A stretch of 34,106 nt of DNA from Butyrivibrio sp. (GTDB taxonomy: Bacteria; Bacillota; Clostridia; Lachnospirales; Lachnospiraceae): contig JAILBM010000289.1 in assembly GCA_024680925.1 (NCBI GenBank), positions 1-34,106 on the forward strand, written 5' to 3'. Under the pieces are notes generated by a model. The model saw only the letters and a list, made by a program, of their open reading frames with translations. It searched no databases and had not been told where the DNA came from. Below, piece after piece: positions 1 to 7,380 of this stretch (position 1 is the stretch's first letter; each line of letters opens with the position of its first letter). The position numbers were made by a program, and so were the translations under genes.

Positions 1-39
1 AAATAAAAAAAGAGACTGTTCAAAATGAACAGTCTCTTT
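1..39 (-). terminator. Intrinsic terminator downstream of the cytidylate-kinase-like gene
   Basis: A perfect 14-bp inverted repeat (arms 9-22 and 26-39) closes a 3-nt loop. On the minus strand the second arm runs into a T-rich tail ending TTTTTATTT. It lies about 80 bases past the stop codon at 121; the stretch between is very AT-rich and holds nothing else I can recognise. The arms also end in A/T runs on the other strand, so it may act in both directions. Confidence 0.88.
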
Positions 40-120
40 ATTACATAACATATTAAATAATTGTAATAAATCAATAGAGTAATATATTAAGTATTATTAT
101 ATTGATTATATATATGATAA

Positions 121-753
121 TTATTTCTTGGCATTTTCAAAGTCATCTACAAACTGATAAATCAGGTTGCAGGTACCGTCTATGCCAAGTCTTGAAGAAT
201 TGATAGTAAGATCATAGCTATCAGCTCTTCCCCACTTCTTTGATGAATAATAGTTATAATAGCTCTGACGCTGCTTATCTTTTTTGATAATCATTTCACG
301 AGCTTTTTCTTCTGTATCAACATCATCAAAACGGCTCATAACACGTTTAATCTTACATTCTTCATCACCTGTTATAAAGAGATTGATGACATCTGTTCTC
401 TCACTAAGAGCATAATCTGCACATCTACCAATTATTACACAAGGTCCTTCTTCAGCAATCTTTTTGATTGTATCAAACTGTGCAAGGAATACCTTATGAC
501 TAATAGGCATATCTACAAAGCTGGATGCATTGTAGCCAAATGAATAAGTATCTATAACAAGATTATAAAGGAATGAATTTGTAGGTCTTTCATCATGATT
601 TTGAATCATTTCAGGCGCAAATCCGCTTTCCTGAGCAGCCTTGGATAAAAGCTCTTTGTCATAGCATTTAATATTATAATGCTCTGCAACCTTTTCTCCT
701 ATTTCTCTACCACCAGATCCAAACTGACGTCCTATAGTAATAACTGTATTCAT
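121..753 (-). CDS. Cytidylate kinase-like family protein
   Basis: A 210-residue protein of the cytidylate-kinase-like family (PF13189 type), a soluble nucleotide-kinase fold common as extra copies in clostridia. The N-terminus carries the family's phosphate-binding loop, GRQFGSGGREIG (residues 8-19), in place of an ordinary Walker A. A second conserved motif, IIGRCADY, lies near residue 108, followed by a lid-like region rich in Arg and Lys. The start ATG has an excellent ribosome site (GGAGGTG, about 7 bases upstream). The gene has its own candidate promoter (840-868) and terminator (1-39), so it is probably monocistronic. The substrate of these proteins is not established; CMP/dCMP kinase activity should not be assumed, because the true cmk gene is a different subfamily. 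Confidence 0.85.
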   Translation of the reverse strand: MNTVITIGRQFGSGGREIGEKVAEHYNIKCYDKELLSKAAQESGFAPEMIQNHDERPTNSFLYNLVIDTYSFGYNASSFVDMPISHKVFLAQFDTIKKIAEEGPCVIIGRCADYALSERTDVINLFITGDEECKIKRVMSRFDDVDTEEKAREMIIKKDKQRQSYYNYYSSKKWGRADSYDLTINSSRLGIDGTCNLIYQFVDDFENAKK

Positions 754-839
754 ATGCGCACCTCCAGTGACGGCAATTTAATTAGAGTTCAAAGTTGAAT
801 TTTCAGAACACTAATAAAATCGACTTATTTTATTACATA

Positions 840-868
840 ATTATATCATTCTAAAGAAAATATTTCCA
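840..868 (-). promoter_or_regulatory. Candidate sigma-A promoter for the cytidylate-kinase-like gene
   Basis: On the minus strand a perfect -10 box TATAAT (840-845) lies 17 bases after TGGAAA (863-868), which matches the -35 consensus at 4 of 6 positions. It sits directly after the rluD stop and about 85 bases upstream of the start codon at 753. The -35 is mediocre, so this is a prediction. Confidence 0.55.
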
Positions 869-870
869 TT

Positions 871-1794
871 TTATTGTAATATTTCTAATAAATGAGAAAA
901 ATACTCCGGTAAAGGTGCATCGGTTTCTATATATTCTTCTGTAACAGGATGGATAAAACCAAGGGTCTTAGCATGAAGGCACTGACCCTGAAGCTTGAAT
1001 TTACTATTTCTGCCTGATGCATAAACATCATCTCCAAGTAAAGGATGACCTATACTTGATAAATGAACCCTTATCTGATGAGTACGCCCGGTTTCCAGTT
1101 GACATTGAACATAAGTAAATTTATCTTTTTCAAAACGTTTTAATACTTTGACATGAGTTACGGCATGTTTACCATTCTGGTGGTTTATGGCCATTTTTTT
1201 ACGATCTGAAGTACTTCTGCCTATGGGAGCATCTACAGTAATCTCGTCTTCTTCAATAATTCCGTAACAGATAGCATGATATATTCTTTTTATGCTATGT
1301 TCCTTTAATTGATCAGCAATTTTTTGATGTGAATTATCATTTTTGCAGATTATTATTGAACCTGTGGTATCTTTATCTATTCTGTGTACAATTCCCGGAC
1401 GCATTACTCCATTAATACCTGAAAGATTATCTTTACAGTGATACATAACGGCATTAACAAGAGTATCCCTGTAATGACCTGCAGCGGGATGAACCACCAT
1501 ATCTTTGGGCTTATTTACTACAAGAACATCATTGTCTTCATAAATAATGTCCAGGGGTATGTCCTGGGCTTCTATTTCCGGTACCATGGAAGGAGGTACA
1601 TCCATGTCAATTTCGTCACCTTCGTGAACACATGCAGAAGCTTTTACAATCTTGCCGTTTACAGTAACCTGACTGTCTTTTATTATTTTTTGTATGTATG
1701 AACGTGAAAAAGAATCGATAAGCTCACTAATAAGTTTATCGATTCTCATATCTTCATATTCATCAGTAACTATATAATGAAAATGATCTATCAT
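871..1794 (-). CDS. rluD: Ribosomal large-subunit pseudouridine synthase, RluD family
   Basis: A 307-residue RluA/RluD-family synthase that isomerises uridines in rRNA (in RluD, helix 69 of 23S rRNA). An N-terminal S4 RNA-binding domain covers about residues 15-75. The catalytic domain contains the signature HRIDKDTTG with the catalytic aspartate at residue 140, and the downstream motifs TGRTHQIRVH and HPLLGDDVY. Length is normal for the family. The start ATG overlaps the lspA stop by 4 bases (ATGA), so the two are translationally coupled; lspA-rluD is a widespread pairing in Firmicutes. The exact target uridines cannot be read from sequence, so an RluA/RluD paralogue with other targets is possible. 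Confidence 0.93.
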   Translation of the reverse strand: MIDHFHYIVTDEYEDMRIDKLISELIDSFSRSYIQKIIKDSQVTVNGKIVKASACVHEGDEIDMDVPPSMVPEIEAQDIPLDIIYEDNDVLVVNKPKDMVVHPAAGHYRDTLVNAVMYHCKDNLSGINGVMRPGIVHRIDKDTTGSIIICKNDNSHQKIADQLKEHSIKRIYHAICYGIIEEDEITVDAPIGRSTSDRKKMAINHQNGKHAVTHVKVLKRFEKDKFTYVQCQLETGRTHQIRVHLSSIGHPLLGDDVYASGRNSKFKLQGQCLHAKTLGFIHPVTEEYIETDAPLPEYFSHLLEILQ

Positions 1795-2333
1795 TTGATC
1801 TCCCTGTATTTGGTCTGCTGCTTGATACTTAGGAAGTCGAAATCTTTTTCCTTATAATAAAAAAGGAAAAGGAATATAAATACAAAGGTAGCAACAGTAA
1901 CATAAATATCAGCTACATTAAAAATCGGAAAGTTGATTATGACAAAGGAAATAAAATCCACAACATAATCCTGTCTTATTCTGTCAATCATGTTTCCGGC
2001 AGCTCCGCTGGCAATCATTACCAATAATATATTGATATAATTATATTTTTTGTCGTCGGGAAGTCTGAAAATTACATAACCTATAACTATAAGTATCAAA
2101 ACTGCGATCAGTATAAAAAATTCCTTTTGATTTTGAAGCATTCCGAAAGCTGCTCCGGAATTCTTTAAAAAATTAAGCTCCAATACTCTTGGTATTAGCT
2201 GTATTGCTGATTGGTCCTTAAGATGAACCACCGCAAGATGTTTGGTAAACTGATCAAGAACAATAAGTATGGCTATTGCAATAATATCAGCTATAAGCAT
2301 AACTTTTTTCTTTTTTGAAATAAGTTGTTTCAT
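1791..2333 (-). CDS. lspA: Lipoprotein signal peptidase (signal peptidase II)
   Basis: A 180-residue polytopic membrane aspartyl protease that cleaves signal peptides of prolipoproteins before the lipidated cysteine. Four hydrophobic segments are visible (about residues 12-28, 71-90, 100-115 and 143-160). The conserved motifs NSGAAFGM (58-65), NMIDR (114-118) and FNVADIYV (138-145) are present, giving the catalytic aspartates Asp117 and Asp142. The C-terminal Lys-rich tail is ordinary. The ribosome site is weak (GAGAAAG, about 10 bases upstream). The gene lies 17 bases after aroB and overlaps rluD by 4 bases. The lipoprotein-type carboxypeptidase at 6418-7380 is a likely substrate in this same window. 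Confidence 0.95.
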   Translation of the reverse strand: MKQLISKKKKVMLIADIIAIAILIVLDQFTKHLAVVHLKDQSAIQLIPRVLELNFLKNSGAAFGMLQNQKEFFILIAVLILIVIGYVIFRLPDDKKYNYINILLVMIASGAAGNMIDRIRQDYVVDFISFVIINFPIFNVADIYVTVATFVFIFLFLFYYKEKDFDFLSIKQQTKYREIK

Positions 2334-2350
2334 ATTTTTTTCTTTCTCTA

Positions 2351-3454
2351 TTAATCATTATTTTCTACATATAATATTTCTTCAATGGCAGCCTTTGCAT
2401 CTGCATCGGTAACTTCCGTAGTAATAAAGGCTTTTCCGATCTTTTTAAGAAGAATAAATCTGATCTTGTCTGAATCAGCTTTTTTATCGGATTTCATAAG
2501 CTTTATAACTACTTCTGGATCTATATTTTCAACTGATATAGGAAGTCCGAACGGAACGAACATATCCCTAACTTCATAATAATCCTCCATGGAAATATAA
2601 TCTTTTTTCCATGATATAAAGGCAGCTGCAACGCAGCCAAGAGCAACACATTCACCGTGAAGAAGTTCAAAGTTTCTGGCTTTCTCAATGGCATGACCGA
2701 TTGTATGACCAAAATTAAGCATTGCTCTGTCACCCTTTTCTGTAGGGTCTTTTTCAACAACTGCTTTCTTGATCTCACAGCTCTTTTTGATCATCTGGAT
2801 AAGAATATCAGTGTCTCTGTCGGTAATCTCAACCATATTATCAATAAGCCACAAATAGAAATCAAGATCCTTTATAAGACCATGCTTCATAACTTCTGCA
2901 AAACCTGAAGAAAACTGTCTCCCATTTAGAGTCTTAAGAACATTAACATTCATATAAACAAGTCTTGGCATATAAAAGGCACCAACCATGTTCTTATATG
3001 AATTAAAATCAACACCTGTTTTACCACCGATACTGGAATCACACTGAGCAAGGAGCGTTGTGGGAATCTGAATGAAAGCAATCCCCCTAAGATAAGAAGC
3101 TGCTGTAAAACCTGTCATATCACCAACTACACCGCCACCAAGAGCAACAAGCATATCATGTCTGTCAAAATGATTGGTAATAAGAAATTCATAGATTTTC
3201 TCTATTTCGGATAAATTCTTGTGCTCTTCTCCGGCAGGAATTGCATAGGTAAAGACCTTATCAGTTACTTTGGAAAGACATTTTGAAATTTCTTCTCCAT
3301 ATAATGGAAGTACGTTGGTATCAGTGATTATGGCAATCTTTCGATTCTCAAATCCAAGTTCACTGATGTTTAAAGCCAGGTTATCAAAAGATGAATCAAA
3401 AATGATATTGTAGCAAGGCTTATTGTTGTAGGATACATTTAATAATTCACTCAT
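2351..3454 (-). CDS. aroB: 3-dehydroquinate synthase
   Basis: A 367-residue enzyme of the shikimate pathway, cyclising DAHP to 3-dehydroquinate with NAD and a divalent metal. Family motifs are intact: the NAD-binding GGGVVGDMTGF, PTTLLAQCDSSIGGKTGVD, KNMVGAFYMP, GFAEVMKHGLI and the metal-binding NFGHTIGHAIE. The open frame extends upstream to 3568, but those 38 extra codons run through two terminator hairpins and have no family similarity. I therefore choose the ATG at 3452-3454, which gives the usual N-terminus and length, with a GGAG 13 bases upstream (long spacing). There is no room for a promoter between the second hairpin and this start, so expression probably depends on read-through or on a promoter upstream of the hairpins. 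It heads an aroB-lspA-rluD group. Confidence 0.93.
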   Translation of the reverse strand: MSELLNVSYNNKPCYNIIFDSSFDNLALNISELGFENRKIAIITDTNVLPLYGEEISKCLSKVTDKVFTYAIPAGEEHKNLSEIEKIYEFLITNHFDRHDMLVALGGGVVGDMTGFTAASYLRGIAFIQIPTTLLAQCDSSIGGKTGVDFNSYKNMVGAFYMPRLVYMNVNVLKTLNGRQFSSGFAEVMKHGLIKDLDFYLWLIDNMVEITDRDTDILIQMIKKSCEIKKAVVEKDPTEKGDRAMLNFGHTIGHAIEKARNFELLHGECVALGCVAAAFISWKKDYISMEDYYEVRDMFVPFGLPISVENIDPEVVIKLMKSDKKADSDKIRFILLKKIGKAFITTEVTDADAKAAIEEILYVENND

Positions 3455-3480
3455 TGGTAAGTAAAAACTCCGTTTCTTAT

Positions 3481-3520
3481 AATAATAAAAAGCAGTCCGC
3501 ATACTTTTTATATGCAGACT
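3481..3520 (-). terminator. Second hairpin with T-tract, just upstream of aroB (terminator or attenuator)
   Basis: Arms 3494-3503 and 3511-3520 form a 10-bp stem (one G-U pair on the minus-strand RNA) with a 7-nt loop, followed on the minus strand by GCTTTTTATTATT. It ends only about 27 bases before the aroB ATG, so it lies within any aroB leader. Confidence 0.7.
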
Positions 3521-3522
3521 AC

Positions 3523-3557
3523 AAAGAAAAGGCAGAAGCAAAAGAAATGCTTCTGCC
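3523..3557 (-). terminator. Intrinsic terminator of sepF
   Basis: A perfect 10-bp stem (3531-3540 with 3548-3557, GGCAGAAGCA arm) with a 7-nt loop, followed on the minus strand by TTTTCTTT. It starts 14 bases after the sepF stop codon. Confidence 0.88.
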
Positions 3558-3571
3558 ATATTATACAAATA

Positions 3572-4102
3572 TTATCTTAAAAAGCTATCAGTTGATGCTG
3601 AATCATCAAAGGTTCCATTAAGGATTTCCTGGAAATCACCTGAAATATCAACACTTGCAGGAGTAATAATAAAAATATATCTGGAAATCTTCTGAAGGTT
3701 TCCTGAAATAGCAAAGCAGGATCCTGATGTAAAATCAATGATTCTCTGAGCTATATCAACATCTAGACCTTCAAGATTAAGTACTACGGTACGATTTGCA
3801 AGAAGAGTTTCGGTTATTTCTCTGCCATCTTCAACTGATGTTGGCTTAATAACACATACTTCCATGCCATTACCACTAACAGATTTTCTGGATTTTGAAG
3901 GAACAACTTTTGGAATTGATCTCTTTAATTTACTCTCATCCACTTCAATAGAAGGATCATCCTTACCTATTGGCGCAGACCCCTTGGATATTGATGTTAT
4001 ATTGCTGCTATCATAGTAGCCGTCATCATCAGCATCATAATAGCCGTCATCTTCCTCACCGTTTAACTTCATAGCTGTAAGAAATTTATCCATCATACTC
4101 AT
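3572..4102 (-). CDS. sepF: Cell division protein SepF
   Basis: A 176-residue SepF (DUF552 family), which bundles FtsZ filaments and ties the Z-ring to the membrane. The N-terminus MSMMDKFLTAMKLN is the expected membrane-binding amphipathic helix. It is followed by an acidic Asp/Tyr linker containing an imperfect duplication (DDGYYDA-DDDGYYDS), then the conserved SepF core from about residue 85 (VCVIKPTSVEDGREI, VVLNLEGLD, RIIDFTSGSCFAISG). The frame opens at a GTG (4112-4114) that abuts AAGGAG with no spacer; the in-frame ATG at 4100-4102, about 11 bases from that site, matches the family N-terminus and is preferred. A strong promoter (4181-4209) and a terminator (3523-3557) make it a single-gene unit. 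Confidence 0.93.
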   Translation of the reverse strand: MSMMDKFLTAMKLNGEEDDGYYDADDDGYYDSSNITSISKGSAPIGKDDPSIEVDESKLKRSIPKVVPSKSRKSVSGNGMEVCVIKPTSVEDGREITETLLANRTVVLNLEGLDVDIAQRIIDFTSGSCFAISGNLQKISRYIFIITPASVDISGDFQEILNGTFDDSASTDSFLR

Positions 4103-4180
4103 TTTTCCATACACTCCTTAAAACAAATGAACCTGTTTGTTTATAATCCCCATAGAAATTAAAACATATTATCACATAAC

Positions 4181-4209
4181 ATTATCGTAGTTTTTTGCCC
4201 TGTTGTCAA
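4181..4209 (-). promoter_or_regulatory. Near-consensus sigma-A promoter of sepF
   Basis: On the minus strand a perfect -35 TTGACA (4204-4209) is separated by exactly 17 bases from GATAAT (-10, 4181-4186). Transcription would start near 4174, giving a leader of about 70 bases. It is the best promoter match I found in the window and separates sepF from the upstream hlyD-like gene. Confidence 0.88.
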
Positions 4210-4232
4210 TAAAATTACGATACATAAAAAAA

Positions 4233-5855
4233 CTATTGAACTGAATCACCGCTGCCTGACGAATCAGCCTCAGAGCTTTCTTTTGCAGATTCGCTGCTCT
4301 CTTCACTGTCGGTGCTACCAGCTGAAGAAGACAAATCTGAAGAAGATTCATTTTCGTCGCTTATCAGATCTGATGCTTCATCTGTTAATGATTCATCTAT
4401 GGAAGTTTCTTTTAAAGCTTCGCCTGAATCAGTTGAATCATCAGATTTATCTGTGTTTTTGGCCTTGCTGGAATTTTCATCTACTGTAGAAGCATCCAAA
4501 ACAATATAATCATATACATTTAAACCATAGGTTGTGTTTGATTTAACTATGGAATATTCATTATTCTGATATAGAATAATAATCTGCCTGAAATCCGCAT
4601 AGCCTTTATTGATATTGTATACTCCAACAAGGGAATCCTTGGCACTTACAGTAAATCTCTCGTTGGAATCCAGCATTATAATAGTATCCCCTGCTCTTAA
4701 GGTGTCATCAGCAAGATAATAATTTTCATCTACTTCATAGTAAATAGTGGTTGAAACAAATTCTGTAGTTTCATTACCCTGTTCATCATAGGTTACTCTA
4801 AGAACACCGTCGTTACCGTCTGTTCCCTTTGTAACATAGACCTTTGGCACAATGAAAAAGCTCTTTTCAACAATGGAAGAATTAGGTATTTTAAGTCCTT
4901 CCTGTTCTTCTGTAATAAGCTCTATATTCAAAAATCTGTCCTTGCAAAAAGTAGGCATGGAATTAGTAAAAGTAAAGGAAACAAAGGTATCTCCATCAGC
5001 ATTTGTATAACTATCTACTTCTCCCCAGGATTCGTACTGATTTTTAAGGAATCTTACCTTAACATATTCAAGGTCAAGAAGCTCCTGTACTCTTTCCTCA
5101 TCATCAAGAGGAATAACCACAGACCAGTGATCGTTGGTACAAAGCTTATAAACGATATCTCCCGGTTCCACCAGATTATTATTAATAAGCTGAGTTTTAT
5201 TATAAGTACTTTGATCAAACATATCAGTGGTAATTGTTTGTAAAGTTACATCTTCAAAACCATCCATTGAATAAATAACCGTACCTGTATCAGCTGCAGA
5301 ATAGTAATTTATTGATTTTAAGGTTCCGCTCCCGGAATTAAGGGATTGGATATTTTGAAGAATACTGCTGTTTGAAAGTTTCTGCACAGTACCGTCAAGA
5401 CTTGTTTCAAAATCATATACTGTATAAAACTGTTTTTCGGAAAACCCGGAAGCATAGTCTACAATCTGTGCTCTAAGCTCACTTAAATCATTATTTGAAA
5501 GCTGAAATTCTTCAGTTCCCTGTGTTTTAAGATAATCCAGAAGCTGACCTGATTCATCTATTGTGTATACAAGATTTCCTACTCCGACTCTGGCACCCTC
5601 TGTTGCAAAATAATTAACATACCCGGCATTGGTGGTTTCCACAAGTTTTTCTTCTCTTAGAGCCAGTGCTGTATATATACTTTCAGAGGAAAGCGATCCG
5701 ATTTTTACTTCATAGCCTACAATATGCTTAGTGTTAAAATAAGAAATTACATAAATGATTATATAAATAAAAATAACTGCAAATAGCACTATACCAATAT
5801 TTATATTCATTATTCTTGGATATTTAGTTATTTTAGAATTATTCCTTGCAGCCAT
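4233..5855 (-). CDS. HlyD-like single-pass membrane protein with acidic Ser-rich tail
   Basis: A 540-residue protein resembling HlyD/membrane-fusion adaptor proteins. A basic N-terminus is followed by one membrane segment (about residues 18-40), then a beta-rich extracytoplasmic region. That region includes a lipoyl-like stretch around residues 62-105 (NAGYVNYFATEGARVGVGN) and a second barrel-like half (SSIVEKSFFIVPKVYV; DTIIMLDSNERF). The last 85 or so residues are low-complexity Ser/Glu/Asp, probably disordered. No ABC or RND transporter gene is adjacent, so an export role is unproven; similar proteins in related genomes are only annotated as HlyD family. The ribosome site is poor (AAAGG, 14 bases upstream). 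A terminator (5878-5908) lies in its leader, implying read-through from the P-loop gene. Function unknown. Confidence 0.75.
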   Translation of the reverse strand: MAARNNSKITKYPRIMNINIGIVLFAVIFIYIIIYVISYFNTKHIVGYEVKIGSLSSESIYTALALREEKLVETTNAGYVNYFATEGARVGVGNLVYTIDESGQLLDYLKTQGTEEFQLSNNDLSELRAQIVDYASGFSEKQFYTVYDFETSLDGTVQKLSNSSILQNIQSLNSGSGTLKSINYYSAADTGTVIYSMDGFEDVTLQTITTDMFDQSTYNKTQLINNNLVEPGDIVYKLCTNDHWSVVIPLDDEERVQELLDLEYVKVRFLKNQYESWGEVDSYTNADGDTFVSFTFTNSMPTFCKDRFLNIELITEEQEGLKIPNSSIVEKSFFIVPKVYVTKGTDGNDGVLRVTYDEQGNETTEFVSTTIYYEVDENYYLADDTLRAGDTIIMLDSNERFTVSAKDSLVGVYNINKGYADFRQIIILYQNNEYSIVKSNTTYGLNVYDYIVLDASTVDENSSKAKNTDKSDDSTDSGEALKETSIDESLTDEASDLISDENESSSDLSSSAGSTDSEESSESAKESSEADSSGSGDSVQ

Positions 5856-5877
5856 TTTTAAATATATAACCTTTCAC

Positions 5878-5908
5878 AAAAATAAAGCCGCGATGTAACT
5901 CGCGGCTT
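5878..5908 (-). terminator. Terminator between the P-loop gene and the hlyD-like gene
   Basis: A perfect 9-bp GC-rich stem (AAGCCGCGA, 5885-5893, with 5900-5908) and a 6-nt loop, followed on the minus strand by TTTATTTTTG. It starts 13 bases after the stop at 5922 and ends about 20 bases before the hlyD-like ATG, leaving no space for a separate promoter. Confidence 0.88.
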
Positions 5909-5921
5909 CAAAATAATCTTA

Positions 5922-6341
5922 TTAAAGAGAGACAATAACCTTAGATTTAGCACCTTCAGGCAACTCATTCTCATCCATTGAAACACTGAGAACAAAATTA
6001 ATATTGAATTTATCACTGAGTTTTTCAAGCTTGTCTAGAGTAGGCATAATATCTGAATCCTCAAGGCATGCGATTTTTAGGAAACTATCAAGATACATTT
6101 GCTGCAGATCGTGGTCTTGTGAAATAATACCACTAATGAAACCGATAAATTCATCAGAATTGGATACATTAAAATCCGGAACAACTATGAGCCTTATTTT
6201 ATTATTAAGCTCATACATATGTTTAGTACTCTTGTCAAGGTATACTACATTACCCAAAACATTCTGGATTTCTGCATTAACCTTGTCTAAAAGGCATTTA
6301 GTCTTACCCTTACCTTTTTTCCCAACAATTAATTGAACCAT
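5922..6341 (-). CDS. Small P-loop protein of unknown function
   Basis: A 139-residue soluble protein starting MVQLIVGKKGKGKTK, in which residues 7-14 (GKKGKGKT) are a perfect Walker A motif directly after a first beta strand. No convincing Walker B or sensor residues follow; the hydrophobic strand IRLIVVPD (about residues 49-56) is a possible one. A second strand, FNINFVLSVSMDE, lies near the C-terminus. It is far shorter than AAA+, PilT or ParA proteins, and similar short proteins are sometimes labelled PilT without support. The ATG has a strong ribosome site (AAGGAGGG). A near-consensus promoter (6387-6415) drives it and a terminator follows. It may be an ATP- or GTP-binding regulator for the neighbouring envelope or division genes, but that is only inference from position. 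Confidence 0.75.
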   Translation of the reverse strand: MVQLIVGKKGKGKTKCLLDKVNAEIQNVLGNVVYLDKSTKHMYELNNKIRLIVVPDFNVSNSDEFIGFISGIISQDHDLQQMYLDSFLKIACLEDSDIMPTLDKLEKLSDKFNINFVLSVSMDENELPEGAKSKVIVSL

Positions 6342-6386
6342 CGCATACCCTCCTTAGGTAAAAGTATTTTGTTTTCTGTTACATTA

Positions 6387-6415
6387 ATTATAAGTTAATT
6401 AAATATAAAAGACAA
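6387..6415 (-). promoter_or_regulatory. Sigma-A promoter of the P-loop gene
   Basis: On the minus strand TTGTCT (-35, 6410-6415) and a perfect TATAAT (-10, 6387-6392) are spaced by exactly 17 bases. The promoter begins immediately after the carboxypeptidase stop codon and about 45 bases upstream of the start codon at 6341. It separates this gene from the rodA-mgsA-carboxypeptidase group. Confidence 0.82.
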
Positions 6416-6417
6416 CC

Positions 6418-7380
6418 CTAGTTAACTATTTCCTGTAATAAATTACTCATTTCATTATAAAGTGTATCTGTGCTCTCAGCTCTCATAATTACTGCAATAT
6501 AAGGATTTGAGGAGCTATCTCTGGCAAGCAGGATAAGACAGTGACCTGCCGCGTTGGTAGTTCCTGTTTTTCCTCCGATAACCGTTATATTTGAAGGTGC
6601 TGTTTTGTTACCGTTTATATACTGATTGGTGGATTTAACAGAAATATCCTTGGATACTCCCGCACTATCGTATATAACGGTTGAATATTCTGTCATGGAA
6701 ATAATTTCCTGAAATTCAGGATATTGCATGGCAGCATTAAACATTAAATACATATCATAAGGGGTTGTATAATGTTCCTTGGCTGAAAGCCCATGAGGAT
6801 TGGCAAAATGTGTCCTGGTTGCACCAATAGATATAGCTTCCTCATTCATCATCTCTACGAATCCCTCTATTGTACCGCCGACATTTTCTGCAATAAGATT
6901 GGCAACATCATTGGCTGAATAGATAAGAAGAATTCTAAGAGCCTGATCCAGAGTCAGACTGTCCCCTTCCTTAAGATTGATTTTCTGAGCTCCTGACTCT
7001 GTAACATATACATTTGAAGTAGCTACAAGCTTTTTGTCCAGGGAAGCATTTTTAAGAGCAACAAGTGCAGTCATAACCTTTGTTAAAGAAGCAGGCTCAA
7101 GCTGTGTATTAACATTAAGTGCATACAAGGTTTCTTTATTATTTAAATCAAAAAGTCCACCACAAGAAGCCTCTGACATTTCAATAGAATCAGAAGCTAT
7201 ATCTTCATTAACTACGCAAAGATCAGAAGCAAATGTATCATAAGTAGTATCTAAAGTGGTATTGTGATAATCATTAACAGAATATGGTAAAACAATAGAA
7301 TTACTGCCACAAGCACTTAACATGCTCATGACAATAATACATAGAAAACTAAAGTAAAAATTTTTATTTATACATTTCAC
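6418..7380 (-). CDS. D-alanyl-D-alanine carboxypeptidase (lipoprotein, PBP5-like family)
   Basis: About 320 residues; a serine peptidase S11 that trims the terminal D-Ala of peptidoglycan stem peptides outside the membrane. The three active-site motifs are present: SLTK (Ser98, Lys101 when counted from the GTG start), SAN (in YSANDVAN) and KTGTT. The N-terminus is a lipoprotein signal peptide: short basic part, hydrophobic stretch, lipobox LSAC, so the mature protein is probably lipid-anchored. The frame opens at a TTG (7402-7404) with no upstream ribosome site. I prefer the GTG at 7378-7380, 12 bases after GGGGAG (7393-7398), giving a 17-base overlap with mgsA; the start remains uncertain. 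The usual C-terminal PBP5 domain is absent. It fits the adjacent elongation genes. Confidence 0.88.
   Translation of the reverse strand: MKCINKNFYFSFLCIIVMSMLSACGSNSIVLPYSVNDYHNTTLDTTYDTFASDLCVVNEDIASDSIEMSEASCGGLFDLNNKETLYALNVNTQLEPASLTKVMTALVALKNASLDKKLVATSNVYVTESGAQKINLKEGDSLTLDQALRILLIYSANDVANLIAENVGGTIEGFVEMMNEEAISIGATRTHFANPHGLSAKEHYTTPYDMYLMFNAAMQYPEFQEIISMTEYSTVIYDSAGVSKDISVKSTNQYINGNKTAPSNITVIGGKTGTTNAAGHCLILLARDSSSNPYIAVIMRAESTDTLYNEMSNLLQEIVN

Noticed and set aside
3455-3568. N-terminal extension of aroB (about 38 codons with a hydrophobic stretch like a signal peptide)
   Set aside because: It translates the two terminator hairpins, lacks family similarity, and starts outside any ribosome site; AroB is cytoplasmic.
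4233-4290. UUCG-loop hairpin and T-run near the end of the hlyD-like gene as a terminator
   Set aside because: The small CTGA-TTCG-TCAG hairpin is separated from the T-run after the stop codon by some 25 bases, so it does not form an intrinsic terminator.
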